Positions 16,713 to 26,688 of a stretch of 64,000 bases of DNA are shown here, piece by piece. The notes under the pieces are model-generated. The model searched no databases, had not been told where the DNA came from, and saw only the letters and a list, made by a program, of their open reading frames with translations. Each line of letters begins with the position of its first letter. Position 1 is the first letter of the stretch. The DNA is from a bacterium (GTDB taxonomy: Bacteria; Sysuimicrobiota; Sysuimicrobiia; Sysuimicrobiales; Segetimicrobiaceae). Location of the stretch: positions 61,492-125,491 of the forward strand of contig DATGFS010000026.1 in the NCBI GenBank assembly GCA_035308905.1, read 5' to 3'. A program made the translations under genes and the position numbers.

Positions 16713-17831
16713 CTACCGCGCTCCCGCCGGCCGATCAGCCGCCTGGAGACCGTCGTCCGCGGGCACGGCCCAGGCGGCGTCCTCCGCGAACGAAATCGCG
16801 ACGCGGTCGCCAGCCCGGTGGGCCGCGCCTCGGCCCTGCACCCTCATCACGAGGCCGCCGCCGACGTCGACCCGAAAGTCCGTGACCGCACCGAGAAAGG
16901 TGCGCTCGGCGACGACGCCGCGAAGGCGGTTCAACCTCCCGGCCGGTTCGGGCGCACCCGCCGCATCACCGTCGAGGTCGATGTGCTCGGGCCGGACGCT
17001 CACGACCGTCCGCGCGCCCGGCGCCAGGCCGGTGACGCCCCGGCCGCGCAGGGGACCGGCTGGCGTCTCGACGACGAGCGCCTCTCCCGAACGTGACGCG
17101 ACGCGTCCCGGGAGCAGGTTCGTGAGGCCGATGAAGGCGGCGACCGCCGCGGAGCGGGGCCGGTGGTAGATCTCCTCCGGGACGTCGAACTGCCGCAGCA
17201 TCCCGTCCATCATCACCGCCACGCGGTCGGCGAGCACGAGGGCCTCGGCCTGGTCGTGGGTGACGTAGAGCGTGGTGATGCCGAACTCCCGCTGCAGCGA
17301 CTTGATATAGAACCGCATCTCTTCGCGGAGCTTCGCGTCCAGGTTGGCCAGCGGTTCGTCGAGCAGCAGCACGCTCGGATTGATCACGAGCGCGCGCGCG
17401 AGCGCCGTCCGCTGCTGCTGGCCCCCGGACAGCTGGCGGGGGAACCGGCCGCCGAGCCCTCCGAGGCCGACGCGCTCGAGGATGGCCGCGACCCGCCGCG
17501 CGATCTCCGCCCGGGGCACTTGGCGCATCTCGAGGCCGAACGCGGCATTTTGGGCGGCCGTGAGATGCGGAAACAGCGCGTAGTGCTGGAAGACCATGCC
17601 GCAGTTCCGCCGCTCCGGTGCGACCTCCGTCACGTCGCGCTCGCCGAGCGTGATCCGGCCGGCCGTCGGCGTCTCGAACCCCGCGACCATCCGCAGCGTG
17701 GTCGTCTTGCCGCAGCCCGACGGTCCGAGCAGCGCGACGAGCTCGCCGGACGCCGCCTCGAGCGTGAATTCCGAAACGGCGAGGACCTCGCCGAAGCGCT
17801 TCGTCAGGCCGCGGAGCCTGATCTCAGCCAA
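16713..17831 (-). CDS. ABC transporter ATP-binding protein, PotA type
   Basis: 372-residue ATPase. Walker A GPSGCGKTT is at residues 36-44, the ABC signature LSGGQQQR near 134, Walker B SVLLLDEPLANLD and the H-loop VTHDQAEAL follow. The C-terminal part (from about residue 240) is an OB-fold TOBE regulatory domain, as in PotA. It drives the PotBC-type permease pair; start and binding-protein stop are immediately adjacent (17831/17832). Polyamine is the usual substrate for this type, but related systems carry other cations or organic acids. Confidence 0.93.
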   Translation of the reverse strand: MAEIRLRGLTKRFGEVLAVSEFTLEAASGELVALLGPSGCGKTTTLRMVAGFETPTAGRITLGERDVTEVAPERRNCGMVFQHYALFPHLTAAQNAAFGLEMRQVPRAEIARRVAAILERVGLGGLGGRFPRQLSGGQQQRTALARALVINPSVLLLDEPLANLDAKLREEMRFYIKSLQREFGITTLYVTHDQAEALVLADRVAVMMDGMLRQFDVPEEIYHRPRSAAVAAFIGLTNLLPGRVASRSGEALVVETPAGPLRGRGVTGLAPGARTVVSVRPEHIDLDGDAAGAPEPAGRLNRLRGVVAERTFLGAVTDFRVDVGGGLVMRVQGRGAAHRAGDRVAISFAEDAAWAVPADDGLQAADRPAGAR

Positions 17832-18986
17832 TCAGCAGCTGTGCACCTGGCGGTTCCAGGCGTCGGTCATCTGGTCGCGGGCGCCGGAGGTGTTGAGCCA
17901 GACGTAGTCCCAGCGCGGGATCTTGCCCAACTGGTCCTGCGTCACCGGGATGAGCGGCGCGACGCCCGCCGAGATCTTGACGTGGGGGTTGGCCGGCGTC
18001 CAGTAGAATTTCTCGGCCCACTTCTGCTGGATCGGCGGGCTCAGCCAGTAATTGATGAAGGCCTGGCCGAGATCCGTGACCTTGCTGCCGACGGTCACGT
18101 TCATGTCCTGCTCGAACATGCCGCAGTAGCCTTCCTTCGGCAGCACCCACGCGACCGGCAGGCCCTTCGCCTTCATGAGCGCCCAGTCCGGGGAGTCGAT
18201 GAGGCCGACGTTGACCTCGCCCTGGGTCATCATGTTCAATTCGGTGCCGCTGAAGTCGACCTGCCGGGCGGCGCACATGTTCTTCGCGATCCAGTCGATC
18301 GCGGGCTTCCAGTTCTTGTAGTCCCTGGTCAGGGTCTGCGCCAGCTTCATCACGTGCTGCGGCTCGCCGGAGTTGCCGATCTGGAAGAAGCAGGTCTTGT
18401 TGCCGTACTTGCCGAGGTCCAGCCACGACGACGGCGGGTTCTTCACCTGGTCGGTGCGGTAGGCGATGCCGAGCGGCCCGACGAGCCCGAGCACGCCGAC
18501 GTCCTTGGGCTGGCGCAATTCCTTCGGCACGAACTGGAGGTTCGGGACCTTGTCGGCCGGCAGCGGCGCAAAAAAACCCTCGAGACGCAGCTGCGCGAGG
18601 TACGTTTCGTTGGTGACAAAGACGTCGTACGGCGGATTGTTCTTGCCGGCGGCGCGCATCTTGGCAAACCAGTCCTTCGCCAGGCCGATCGCCAGTTCGA
18701 CTTTGGCGCCCGTCAGCGCCTCGAACGCGGGAATGTGCTCGTCTTCCATGAACTGCTGCCAGGTCCCGCCGTAGCTGGTGACGACGAGCGTCTGTCCCTT
18801 GAAGGACTGCGCCGCGGCGACCATCGCCGATTCGCCGAACGCGCCGATGACCGCCGAGGAGGCGGCCGCGCCGATGCCGAGCGCGCCCAGTCCGCGGAAC
18901 AACTCACGTCTCGTGACCGTCCCGTCCAGCCAACCCGATACCGCCGCGCGGACGGCGGGGCTGCGCAGCAACTTACCGACGCTCAT
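17832..18986 (-). CDS. Extracellular solute-binding protein, PotD-like, Tat signal
   Basis: 384-residue family 1 binding protein. Near residue 26 a twin-arginine motif TRRELFRGLG precedes a hydrophobic stretch, so export by Tat is likely. The mature part begins near TLVVTSYGGTWQQ and has the PotD-type lobes. It is the first gene of the operon binding protein-ATPase-PotB-PotC. AGGAGG lies 8 bases before the ATG. The substrate is undetermined. Confidence 0.9.
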   Translation of the reverse strand: MSVGKLLRSPAVRAAVSGWLDGTVTRRELFRGLGALGIGAAASSAVIGAFGESAMVAAAQSFKGQTLVVTSYGGTWQQFMEDEHIPAFEALTGAKVELAIGLAKDWFAKMRAAGKNNPPYDVFVTNETYLAQLRLEGFFAPLPADKVPNLQFVPKELRQPKDVGVLGLVGPLGIAYRTDQVKNPPSSWLDLGKYGNKTCFFQIGNSGEPQHVMKLAQTLTRDYKNWKPAIDWIAKNMCAARQVDFSGTELNMMTQGEVNVGLIDSPDWALMKAKGLPVAWVLPKEGYCGMFEQDMNVTVGSKVTDLGQAFINYWLSPPIQQKWAEKFYWTPANPHVKISAGVAPLIPVTQDQLGKIPRWDYVWLNTSGARDQMTDAWNRQVHSC

Positions 18987-19031
18987 CGTGGCCCTCCTGG
19001 TGTGACCTCACTCGGTGGGTACGACGCAGGC

Positions 19032-19064
19032 AAGGCCAAGGGTTCCACCCTCTCGGGAGGCCTT
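19032..19064 (-). other. Nested inverted repeat upstream of the PotD-like gene
   Basis: In the 98-base gap between the Old Yellow Enzyme stop and the PotD-like start (both minus strand) an outer stem AAGGCC / GGCCTT encloses an inner AGGGT / ACCCT stem with a 3-base loop. It could be an intergenic terminator or mRNA processing element. No T-run follows on the minus strand. The GGGTGGAACCC core looks like the T-box sequence by eye, but the gap is far too short for a T-box leader. Confidence 0.35.
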
Positions 19065-19084
19065 CCTCCAGCCGCGCCGCGGGG

Positions 19085-20780
<1,696 letters not shown>

Positions 20781-20790
20781 AGGTGAATCC

Positions 20791-21975
20791 ATGGACGACC
20801 TGAACGCGCTCAAAGAGCGCGTCTGTAAGGAGATCGACGCCGCGCGCGGCGAGTTCGTCGCGCTCAGCCGGCGGATTCACGAGAACCCGGAGCTCGGCAT
20901 GCAGGAGCGCCAGGCCGCGGAGTGGGTCGGTGCCCTGCTGCGCGAGACGGGCTTCTCGGTCGAGCGCCCGATCGCCGGCATGGAGACGGCGTTCCGGGCC
21001 GAGGCGCGCGGAAGCGGGGCGCACCCGCACGTGGCGCTGCTCGCGGAGTACGACGCGCTGGCCGGCCTCGGACACGCGTGCGGCCACAACCTGATCTGCA
21101 TGGCGAGCGTCGGCGCCGCGGTGGCGCTGCGCCGCGCGGTGCCCAAGCTGCCCGGCACGCTGACCGTGCTCGGCACGCCGGCCGAGGAGACGGTGGGCGG
21201 CAAGGTCGTCATGGTCGAGCAGGGGGCGTTCGAAGGGGTCGACGCGGCGATGATGTTCCACCCGTCGCGCAACAACTGGTGGACGCGGGGCGCGCTCGCC
21301 GCGCAGTCGGTGCTCGTGAAGTTTTACGGCAGGCCGGCGCACGCGGCCGCGATGCCCGAGAAGGGCATCAACGCGCTCAACGCGCTGCTCCTCACCTACC
21401 ACGCGATCGACTCGCTGCGGCAGCACGTGCCGAGCGACGTGCGGATCCACGGCATCATCACGAAGGGCGGCGACGCCCCGAACGTGGTGCCCGCCTACGC
21501 AGAGGGCGACTTTCTCGTCCGCGCGGCGACCCGCGCGACGCAGGCGGACGTGATGGCCAAGGTCAAGCGGTGCGCCGAGGGGGCCGCGGCCCAGACCGGC
21601 GCGCGCGTCGAGTTCGAGATGGGCCTCCTGTACGCGGAGCGCTACAACAACCAGGCCCTCGCGGATCTCTTCGCCGGCAACATGGGCCGTCTCGGGATCG
21701 AAGGCGAGCGGCCGCCGAGCGAGGGCGGCGTGGGATCGTCGGACATCGGGAACGTCAGCATGGTCTGTCCCACCATCCACCCGTATCTTAAGATCGCCGA
21801 CGATGTCTCCGGGCACACCGTGGAATTCCGCGAGGCCGCGGGCTCCCCGCGGGGCTACGATACCATGCTGGCCGCCGCGAAGGGACTCGCCATGACGGCG
21901 CTCGACGTGCTGTACCAGCCGGATCAGGTCAAAGCGATGTGGGACGAGTTCAAGGCGACGGTGCCGGGCGCGTAA
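20791..21975 (+). CDS. M20 family amidohydrolase/metallopeptidase (AbgB-like)
   Basis: 394 residues. Zinc-ligand blocks: GHACGHNLI near residue 100, TPAEETVGGKVVM with the catalytic Glu pair, and HPSRNN. A dimerisation domain follows (SVLVKFYGRPAHAAAMPE). This is the amidohydrolase branch that includes aminobenzoyl-glutamate and N-acyl-amino-acid hydrolases. GAGGTGAATCC lies before the ATG. It is sandwiched between the VOC gene and a polysaccharide-deacetylase gene. Confidence 0.9.
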   Translation: MDDLNALKERVCKEIDAARGEFVALSRRIHENPELGMQERQAAEWVGALLRETGFSVERPIAGMETAFRAEARGSGAHPHVALLAEYDALAGLGHACGHNLICMASVGAAVALRRAVPKLPGTLTVLGTPAEETVGGKVVMVEQGAFEGVDAAMMFHPSRNNWWTRGALAAQSVLVKFYGRPAHAAAMPEKGINALNALLLTYHAIDSLRQHVPSDVRIHGIITKGGDAPNVVPAYAEGDFLVRAATRATQADVMAKVKRCAEGAAAQTGARVEFEMGLLYAERYNNQALADLFAGNMGRLGIEGERPPSEGGVGSSDIGNVSMVCPTIHPYLKIADDVSGHTVEFREAAGSPRGYDTMLAAAKGLAMTALDVLYQPDQVKAMWDEFKATVPGA

Positions 21976-21998
21976 ACCGTCCCGGCGGGGAGGCAGCG

Positions 21999-22847
21999 AT
22001 GCGATACCGATGGCCGGACGGGCACGACTGCGCGGTCGCGCTAACGTTCGACGTCGACGCCGAGTCCGCGCTGATCTTCCGGGAGCCGGAGCGGGCGGCG
22101 CGCTCGCTCGCCGCCAACGAGGAGCGCCGGTTCGGGGTGCGCACCGGCGTCGAACGGATCCTGCGGCTGCTCGAGCGGTACGGACTCCGCGGCACGTTCT
22201 ATGTGCCGGGCTGGACGATCGCGCACCATACGGCGGCCATCCGGCCGATCCGCGACGCCGGCCACGAACTGGCCGCCCACGGCAACGTGCACGAATCGCT
22301 CGATACCCTGAGCGGCGACGAAGAGGCGCGGGTCCTCGAAGCGCAGCTCGATATCTGGAAATCCTGTCTCGACCTGCGACCGACCGGGTACCGGTCGCCG
22401 TCGTGGGAGCTCAACGCCGGCACGCCGGCGCTCCTCAAGTCCCGCGGCTTCGTCTACGACAGCTCGCTGATGGGGGACGACATTCCGTACCATCTGACGA
22501 CGCCGTCGGGACCGCTCGTCGAGGTGCCGGTGCAGTGGCTGCTCGACGACGCGCCGATGTACCGCCACGTCTACGGGGCGAGCAACCAGATCTCGGATCC
22601 CGACCGCGTCATCCGCATGTGGGCGCAGGAGTTCGACGGGATGCGGCGAGAGAACGGGTGCTTCATCCTGACGATGCATCCGTGGATCTCGGGCCGCGCC
22701 GGACGGTTGCTCGGGCTCGAGCAGCTGATCCAGCACATGCGGAACGTGCCGGGCGTCTGGTTCGCGACGGTCGCCGAGATCGCTGCGTGGGCAGCCAAAC
22801 AGGAGTCGCGAGCGGTCGATCCGGCGAAGGGCACAACGCGCCCCTAG
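21999..22847 (+). CDS. Polysaccharide deacetylase family protein (PuuE-like)
   Basis: 282 residues, NodB-homology TIM-like barrel. Motifs: ALTFDVDAES (metal Asp), HGNVHES (H-x-x-x-H metal site), RSPSWELN and the late TMHPWISGR. The layout resembles the allantoinase PuuE/peptidoglycan-deacetylase branch of carbohydrate esterase 4. It has no signal peptide, so it is probably a cytoplasmic C-N hydrolase. GGGGAGGC lies 7 bases upstream of the ATG. It is the last gene of the operon with the M20 protein. Confidence 0.85.
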   Translation: MRYRWPDGHDCAVALTFDVDAESALIFREPERAARSLAANEERRFGVRTGVERILRLLERYGLRGTFYVPGWTIAHHTAAIRPIRDAGHELAAHGNVHESLDTLSGDEEARVLEAQLDIWKSCLDLRPTGYRSPSWELNAGTPALLKSRGFVYDSSLMGDDIPYHLTTPSGPLVEVPVQWLLDDAPMYRHVYGASNQISDPDRVIRMWAQEFDGMRRENGCFILTMHPWISGRAGRLLGLEQLIQHMRNVPGVWFATVAEIAAWAAKQESRAVDPAKGTTRP

Positions 22848-22880
22848 CGCTGTCGTGCCGGCCGAGTTGGTCCCCTCCGC

Positions 22881-23390
22881 TCAGCGGATCTCCACGATCA
22901 TCTCGATCTCGACCGCGATGTTGAACGGCAGCGACCCCATGCCCACCGCGGAGCGCGCATGCCGGCCGCGGTCGCCGAAGACCGCCACGAGCAGGTCGGA
23001 CGCGCCGTTGATGACTTGCGGCTGTTCCGTGAACTCGGGGGTACCGTTGACCATGCCGAGGAGCTTGACCACGCGGCGCACGCGGTCGAGGCTGCCGATC
23101 GCCGCCTTCAGCGTGGCGAGGCAGTTCAGCATGACGAGGCGCGCGGCCTCTTGACCCTGGGCCGTGGTGAACTCGCGGCCCAATTTGCCCCGGTAAATCA
23201 GCTCCCCGTTTTGGACCGGACCGTGGCCGGAGACGAAGACAAGCTTCCCGGCGACGACCGCTCCGACGTAATTGGCCACCGCCGTCGGCGCGGGCGGCAG
23301 CGTGAGGCCCATTTTGGCGAGGTTGCGCTCGGCCTGTCCCCCGCGCCTCGCCGCGCTCCGTCTCGGGCTGCTCCTCTTGGTCCGTGCCAT
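22881..23390 (-). CDS. Rid family protein (YjgF/YER057c/UK114)
   Basis: 169 residues with a basic N-terminal tail (about 25 residues) before NLAKMGLTLPPAPTAV. The fold blocks ANYVGAVVAGKLVFVSGHGP and GMGSLPFNIAVEIEMIVE are seen. In place of the conserved active-site Arg of RidA, the local sequence near SAVGMGSLPFN lacks the R at the usual position, so it may belong to Rid1-7-type groups of unknown activity rather than imine deaminase RidA. It is the last gene of a six-gene minus operon. Confidence 0.85.
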   Translation of the reverse strand: MARTKRSSPRRSAARRGGQAERNLAKMGLTLPPAPTAVANYVGAVVAGKLVFVSGHGPVQNGELIYRGKLGREFTTAQGQEAARLVMLNCLATLKAAIGSLDRVRRVVKLLGMVNGTPEFTEQPQVINGASDLLVAVFGDRGRHARSAVGMGSLPFNIAVEIEMIVEIR

Positions 23391-23417
23391 GACGGGCCTC
23401 CGTGCGTTGAGACGTGG

Positions 23418-24032
23418 CTACACTTCGAGCGCAAGGTGGCTCGCGATGTAGGGGGCGACCACCTCGGGTTGTTCTTCCGCGAAGCCGTGTGAGCCTCCGG
23501 GGACGACGATCAGTTTCGATCGCGGCAGCAGGCTCGCGAGATACTCCCCGACGGCAACCGGACTGATCGGATCGCTGTCCCCCCACAAGAGGAGTGTCGG
23601 CGCGGTGATCGTCCGGATGCGCTCGCTGAGATCGTCCCGGTGGTCCAGGAGCACCGCCGACCCGGCGGCGTGAGGATACTCCCGCCTGTACGGCGTGCGC
23701 CAGTCTTCGGTGCTGAACCGCGACAGGTCGACGCCGCCCGAAGCGGCCGAGAGGACGATGTGGCGGACCATCGCCGGCCGGTCCAGGGCCGCGCGGATCG
23801 CCACCGCTCCGCCCATCGATTGCGCGATCAGGTCGACCGGCCGGTCCATCTGGTCCGTGACGAGCGCCACGAGGTGATCGAACAGGGAGACGCGCGGATC
23901 CGCCGGGACGGATCCGTGCCCGGGCCACTCCACGAACACCCGCTCGTACCGCGGCGGCAGCAGGCCGGCGACCGGGCGCCAAAAACGCCGATCGCCGCGC
24001 GCGCCCGGGAGGAAGAGGACCCGGTGCTCCAT
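23418..24032 (-). CDS. Alpha/beta hydrolase
   Basis: 204 residues. The nucleophile Ser is in LIAQSMGGAVAI, the Asp in LLWGDSDPISP and the His in GGSHGFAEEQ, a complete triad. It belongs to the broad alpha/beta hydrolase fold family; substrate unknown. It begins one base after the stop of an SDR gene and precedes the Rid gene by 27 bases, so it is likely in the same transcript as the peptide-type importer upstream. Confidence 0.87.
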   Translation of the reverse strand: MEHRVLFLPGARGDRRFWRPVAGLLPPRYERVFVEWPGHGSVPADPRVSLFDHLVALVTDQMDRPVDLIAQSMGGAVAIRAALDRPAMVRHIVLSAASGGVDLSRFSTEDWRTPYRREYPHAAGSAVLLDHRDDLSERIRTITAPTLLLWGDSDPISPVAVGEYLASLLPRSKLIVVPGGSHGFAEEQPEVVAPYIASHLALEV

Positions 24033-24033
24033 G

Positions 24034-24792
24034 TCAGTGCGCGAGATATCCTCCGTCGACCGGCAGGATGATCCCGGTGATGCCAGAGGCGGCCGGTGAC
24101 GCCAGGTACAGGACCGTTCGGGCGACCTCGTCGACGTCGAGGACGCGCCCCATCGGGATGCGGCCGATCACCTGCGCGCGGGTGGCGGGGTCCCGCAGCA
24201 CTTCCGCCGTCATCTCCGTCTCGACGAACGTCGGCGCCACGGCGTTGACGCGGATCCCGCGCGGGGCCCACTCCATGGCGAGCTGTTTGGTGAGGGTGGC
24301 CACGCCGCCCTTGCTCGCGCAGTAGGTCGCGCGGTTCGGCAGGGCGACGAAGCTCATCGTCGAGCCGACGTTGACGATGGAGCCGCCGCCGGCCGCCAGC
24401 ATGACCCGCGCCGCGGCCTGCGCGCAGAAGAACACCCCTTTCAAGTTCGTGTCGACCACCTCGTCCCACTCGGCCTCGGTCACCTCCAGCGTCGGCGTGC
24501 GGTGGTTGATCCCGGCGTTGTTGACGAGGACGTCGAGGCGTCCGAAGGCGGACACCGCGCGATCGGCGATCCGCCGCCCGGCTCCGTCGTCGCGCACGTC
24601 CGCCGTCACGGTAACGCACCGCCGGCCCAGCCGTTCGATCGCGGTGTGCGCCGCGTCCAGCGCGTCCGGCTTCCGGCCGGCGATGACCAGATCCGCGCCC
24701 GCTTGCGCGAGCCGCTCCGCGATACCGCGGCCGATCCCGTGCCCGCCGCCCGTCACGACCGCCACTTTGCCGTCAAGACGAATCTCGTCCAT
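24034..24792 (-). CDS. SDR family oxidoreductase (FabG-like)
   Basis: 252-residue short-chain dehydrogenase. It carries the cofactor loop VVTGGGHGIGRG, NNAG, a Ser-Tyr-Lys active site (Y in ATYCASKGG) and the C-terminal SGIILPVDGGY-type end. It oxidises or reduces an alcohol/ketone with NAD(P). It follows the DppC-type gene after 58 bases and is one base from the hydrolase. The ATG at 24792 is chosen since the residues before it are not family-like. Confidence 0.9.
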   Translation of the reverse strand: MDEIRLDGKVAVVTGGGHGIGRGIAERLAQAGADLVIAGRKPDALDAAHTAIERLGRRCVTVTADVRDDGAGRRIADRAVSAFGRLDVLVNNAGINHRTPTLEVTEAEWDEVVDTNLKGVFFCAQAAARVMLAAGGGSIVNVGSTMSFVALPNRATYCASKGGVATLTKQLAMEWAPRGIRVNAVAPTFVETEMTAEVLRDPATRAQVIGRIPMGRVLDVDEVARTVLYLASPAASGITGIILPVDGGYLAH

Positions 24793-24850
24793 GCCATGCC
24801 TCCCATCGATTCGGCGCCGGCTGCTCGGCCGGCCCCCTCGTCCCGCCGGA

Positions 24851-25717
24851 CTACCGGTAGAGCCGTGGATCGAGCGCGTCCCGCAGACCGTCCCCAAGAA
24901 AGTTGAAGCCCAGAATCGTGACGAAGATGGCCGCGATCGGAAAGAACGCCTGGTGCGGCGCGACGTCCAGGTAGTTGCGGGCGACGAGGACCATCGCGCC
25001 CCATTCCGGCGTAGGCGGCTGGGCGCCCAGGCCGAGGAACGAGAGCGCCGCCGCGAACAGGATCGCCGACGCCATGCCGAGCGTGGCCGTGACGATGATC
25101 TCGGACGAGACGTTCGGCAGCACGTACCGCATGAGCAGGCGGGCGTCCCGCACCCCGACGGCCCGCGCCGCGTCGACGTACTCGTTGGAGCGCACGCGCA
25201 GCACGGCGCTCCGGACGATGCGGACGAATCCGGGGATGGTCGCGATGCCGACGGCGATCATCGCGTTCTGGAGGCTCGGCCCGAGCGCCCCGACGATCGC
25301 GATCGCGAGCAGCAGTCCCGGGAACGCCAGCAGGACGTCGATCACGCGCATGATCGCATTGTCCAGGCGCCGGTAGAACCCGGCGAGCAGGCCGAGCGTG
25401 ATTCCGAACGCGGCCCCGATACCGACGGAGATGAGGCCGATGCTGAGGGAGATGCGGCTGCCGTAGACGATCTGGCTGAAGATGTCCCGCCCGAGATTGT
25501 CCGTGCCGAACGGATGCGCGTGCGACGGCCCCGCGAAGCGGGCCAGGACGTCCGGTTGGGTCGGATCCGCGACGGCGAGGAACGGCGCGGCCCCCACCGT
25601 GAGCACGAGCAGCGCCACGATCGCCCCGCCGATGCGCACCTGCCACGACTTGCCGAGCCGGCGCCACAGCGTGGTCTTGCGCGTCCGCGGCGAGGGGATG
25701 GCGGCGCCCGCCGCCAT
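24851..25717 (-). CDS. ABC transporter permease, DppC type
   Basis: 288 residues. GTDNLGRDIFSQIVYGSRIS, the EAA loop DAARAVGVRDARLLMRYVLP and the GDGLRDALDPRLYR end define DppC. It overlaps the DppB-type stop by one base (TGATG). It is the inner-membrane subunit of the second peptide-type importer in the window. No ATPase genes follow; SDR, hydrolase and Rid genes do. Confidence 0.92.
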   Translation of the reverse strand: MAAGAAIPSPRTRKTTLWRRLGKSWQVRIGGAIVALLVLTVGAAPFLAVADPTQPDVLARFAGPSHAHPFGTDNLGRDIFSQIVYGSRISLSIGLISVGIGAAFGITLGLLAGFYRRLDNAIMRVIDVLLAFPGLLLAIAIVGALGPSLQNAMIAVGIATIPGFVRIVRSAVLRVRSNEYVDAARAVGVRDARLLMRYVLPNVSSEIIVTATLGMASAILFAAALSFLGLGAQPPTPEWGAMVLVARNYLDVAPHQAFFPIAAIFVTILGFNFLGDGLRDALDPRLYR

Positions 25718-26655
25718 CAACCGTACCTGATCCTGGGATCGGCCGCGGCGTACCCGACGTCGACGAGGATGTTCGTGACGACGAAGGTCACCGCGAACAG
25801 CAGCACGCCCCCCTGCACGACCGGGAAGTCGCGCCCGAGGATCGCCTGCACGACGAGCCGGCCCATGCCCGGCAGCGAAAAGATCGACTCGGTGATAAAC
25901 GCGCCGGTGAGCAGGCCGCCGAACTGCAGCCCGATAATCGTGATCACCGGCAGCAGCGCGTTGCGGAACGCGTGCCGGACGATCACCGCGGTCTCGCGCA
26001 CGCCCTTCGCGCGTGCGCTGCGCACGTAGTCTTGGTGAAGCACCTCGAGCATCGACGATCGCGTCAGGCGTGTCAGGAGCGGGATCACCCCGCTGCTCAC
26101 CGTGATCGCCGGCAGGGCGATGTGCCGCCACCCCTCCGGGGTCCGCAGCGATTCGTAGCCGGTCAGCGGAAACCAGCGTAAATTGATCGCGAACACCCAC
26201 AGGAGAATGAGGCCGATCGCGAAGACCGGCATCGCGTTGCCCGCCAGCACGGCGAAGATCGTGGAGAGATCGAGGAGCGAGTTCCGGCGGTACGCCGCCA
26301 AGATGCCCATCGGCACGCTCACCAGCGTGGTCCACACGACACCCACCGTCGCAAGCCCGAGGGTCACCGGGAGCGTGTCGATGAGGCGCCCCAGCACGGG
26401 CTCGCGGGAGCGGATCGACCGGCCAAGATCGCCGCGGGCCATCCGCGCGAGGTAGCGGCCGTACTGCACGTACAGGGGCTGGTCCAGGCCGAGGGTGCGC
26501 TCGATGTCGCGCACCACGGACGGCGGCGCGTCGGGGCCGGCCACCACCAGCGCCGGGTTGCCGGGCGTGAGGTGCAGGATCAGGAAGACCAGCACGGACA
26601 CGCCCAGCAGCACGGGCACCGCCTGTACGAGGCGCCCCGCGATGTACGAGGCCAT
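25717..26655 (-). CDS. ABC transporter permease, DppB type
   Basis: 312 residues. N-terminal membrane segment VPVLLGVSVLVFLILHL, then TPGNPALVVAGPDAP, the EAA loop RAKGVRETAVIVRHAFRNA and a DPRIRYG end. It starts 33 bases after the binding-protein stop and forms the channel with the following DppC-type subunit. Confidence 0.92.
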   Translation of the reverse strand: MASYIAGRLVQAVPVLLGVSVLVFLILHLTPGNPALVVAGPDAPPSVVRDIERTLGLDQPLYVQYGRYLARMARGDLGRSIRSREPVLGRLIDTLPVTLGLATVGVVWTTLVSVPMGILAAYRRNSLLDLSTIFAVLAGNAMPVFAIGLILLWVFAINLRWFPLTGYESLRTPEGWRHIALPAITVSSGVIPLLTRLTRSSMLEVLHQDYVRSARAKGVRETAVIVRHAFRNALLPVITIIGLQFGGLLTGAFITESIFSLPGMGRLVVQAILGRDFPVVQGGVLLFAVTFVVTNILVDVGYAAADPRIRYG

Positions 26656-26688
26656 CGCCGCCTCCGGGAGGGCCTGAGTCCGGAACCG

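Noticed and set aside
19032..19064. T-box riboswitch suggested by GGGTGGAACC on the minus strand
   Set aside because: Only 98 bases separate the flanking genes, there is no specifier stem or terminator/antiterminator pair with T-run, and the motif is explained by a nested inverted repeat.
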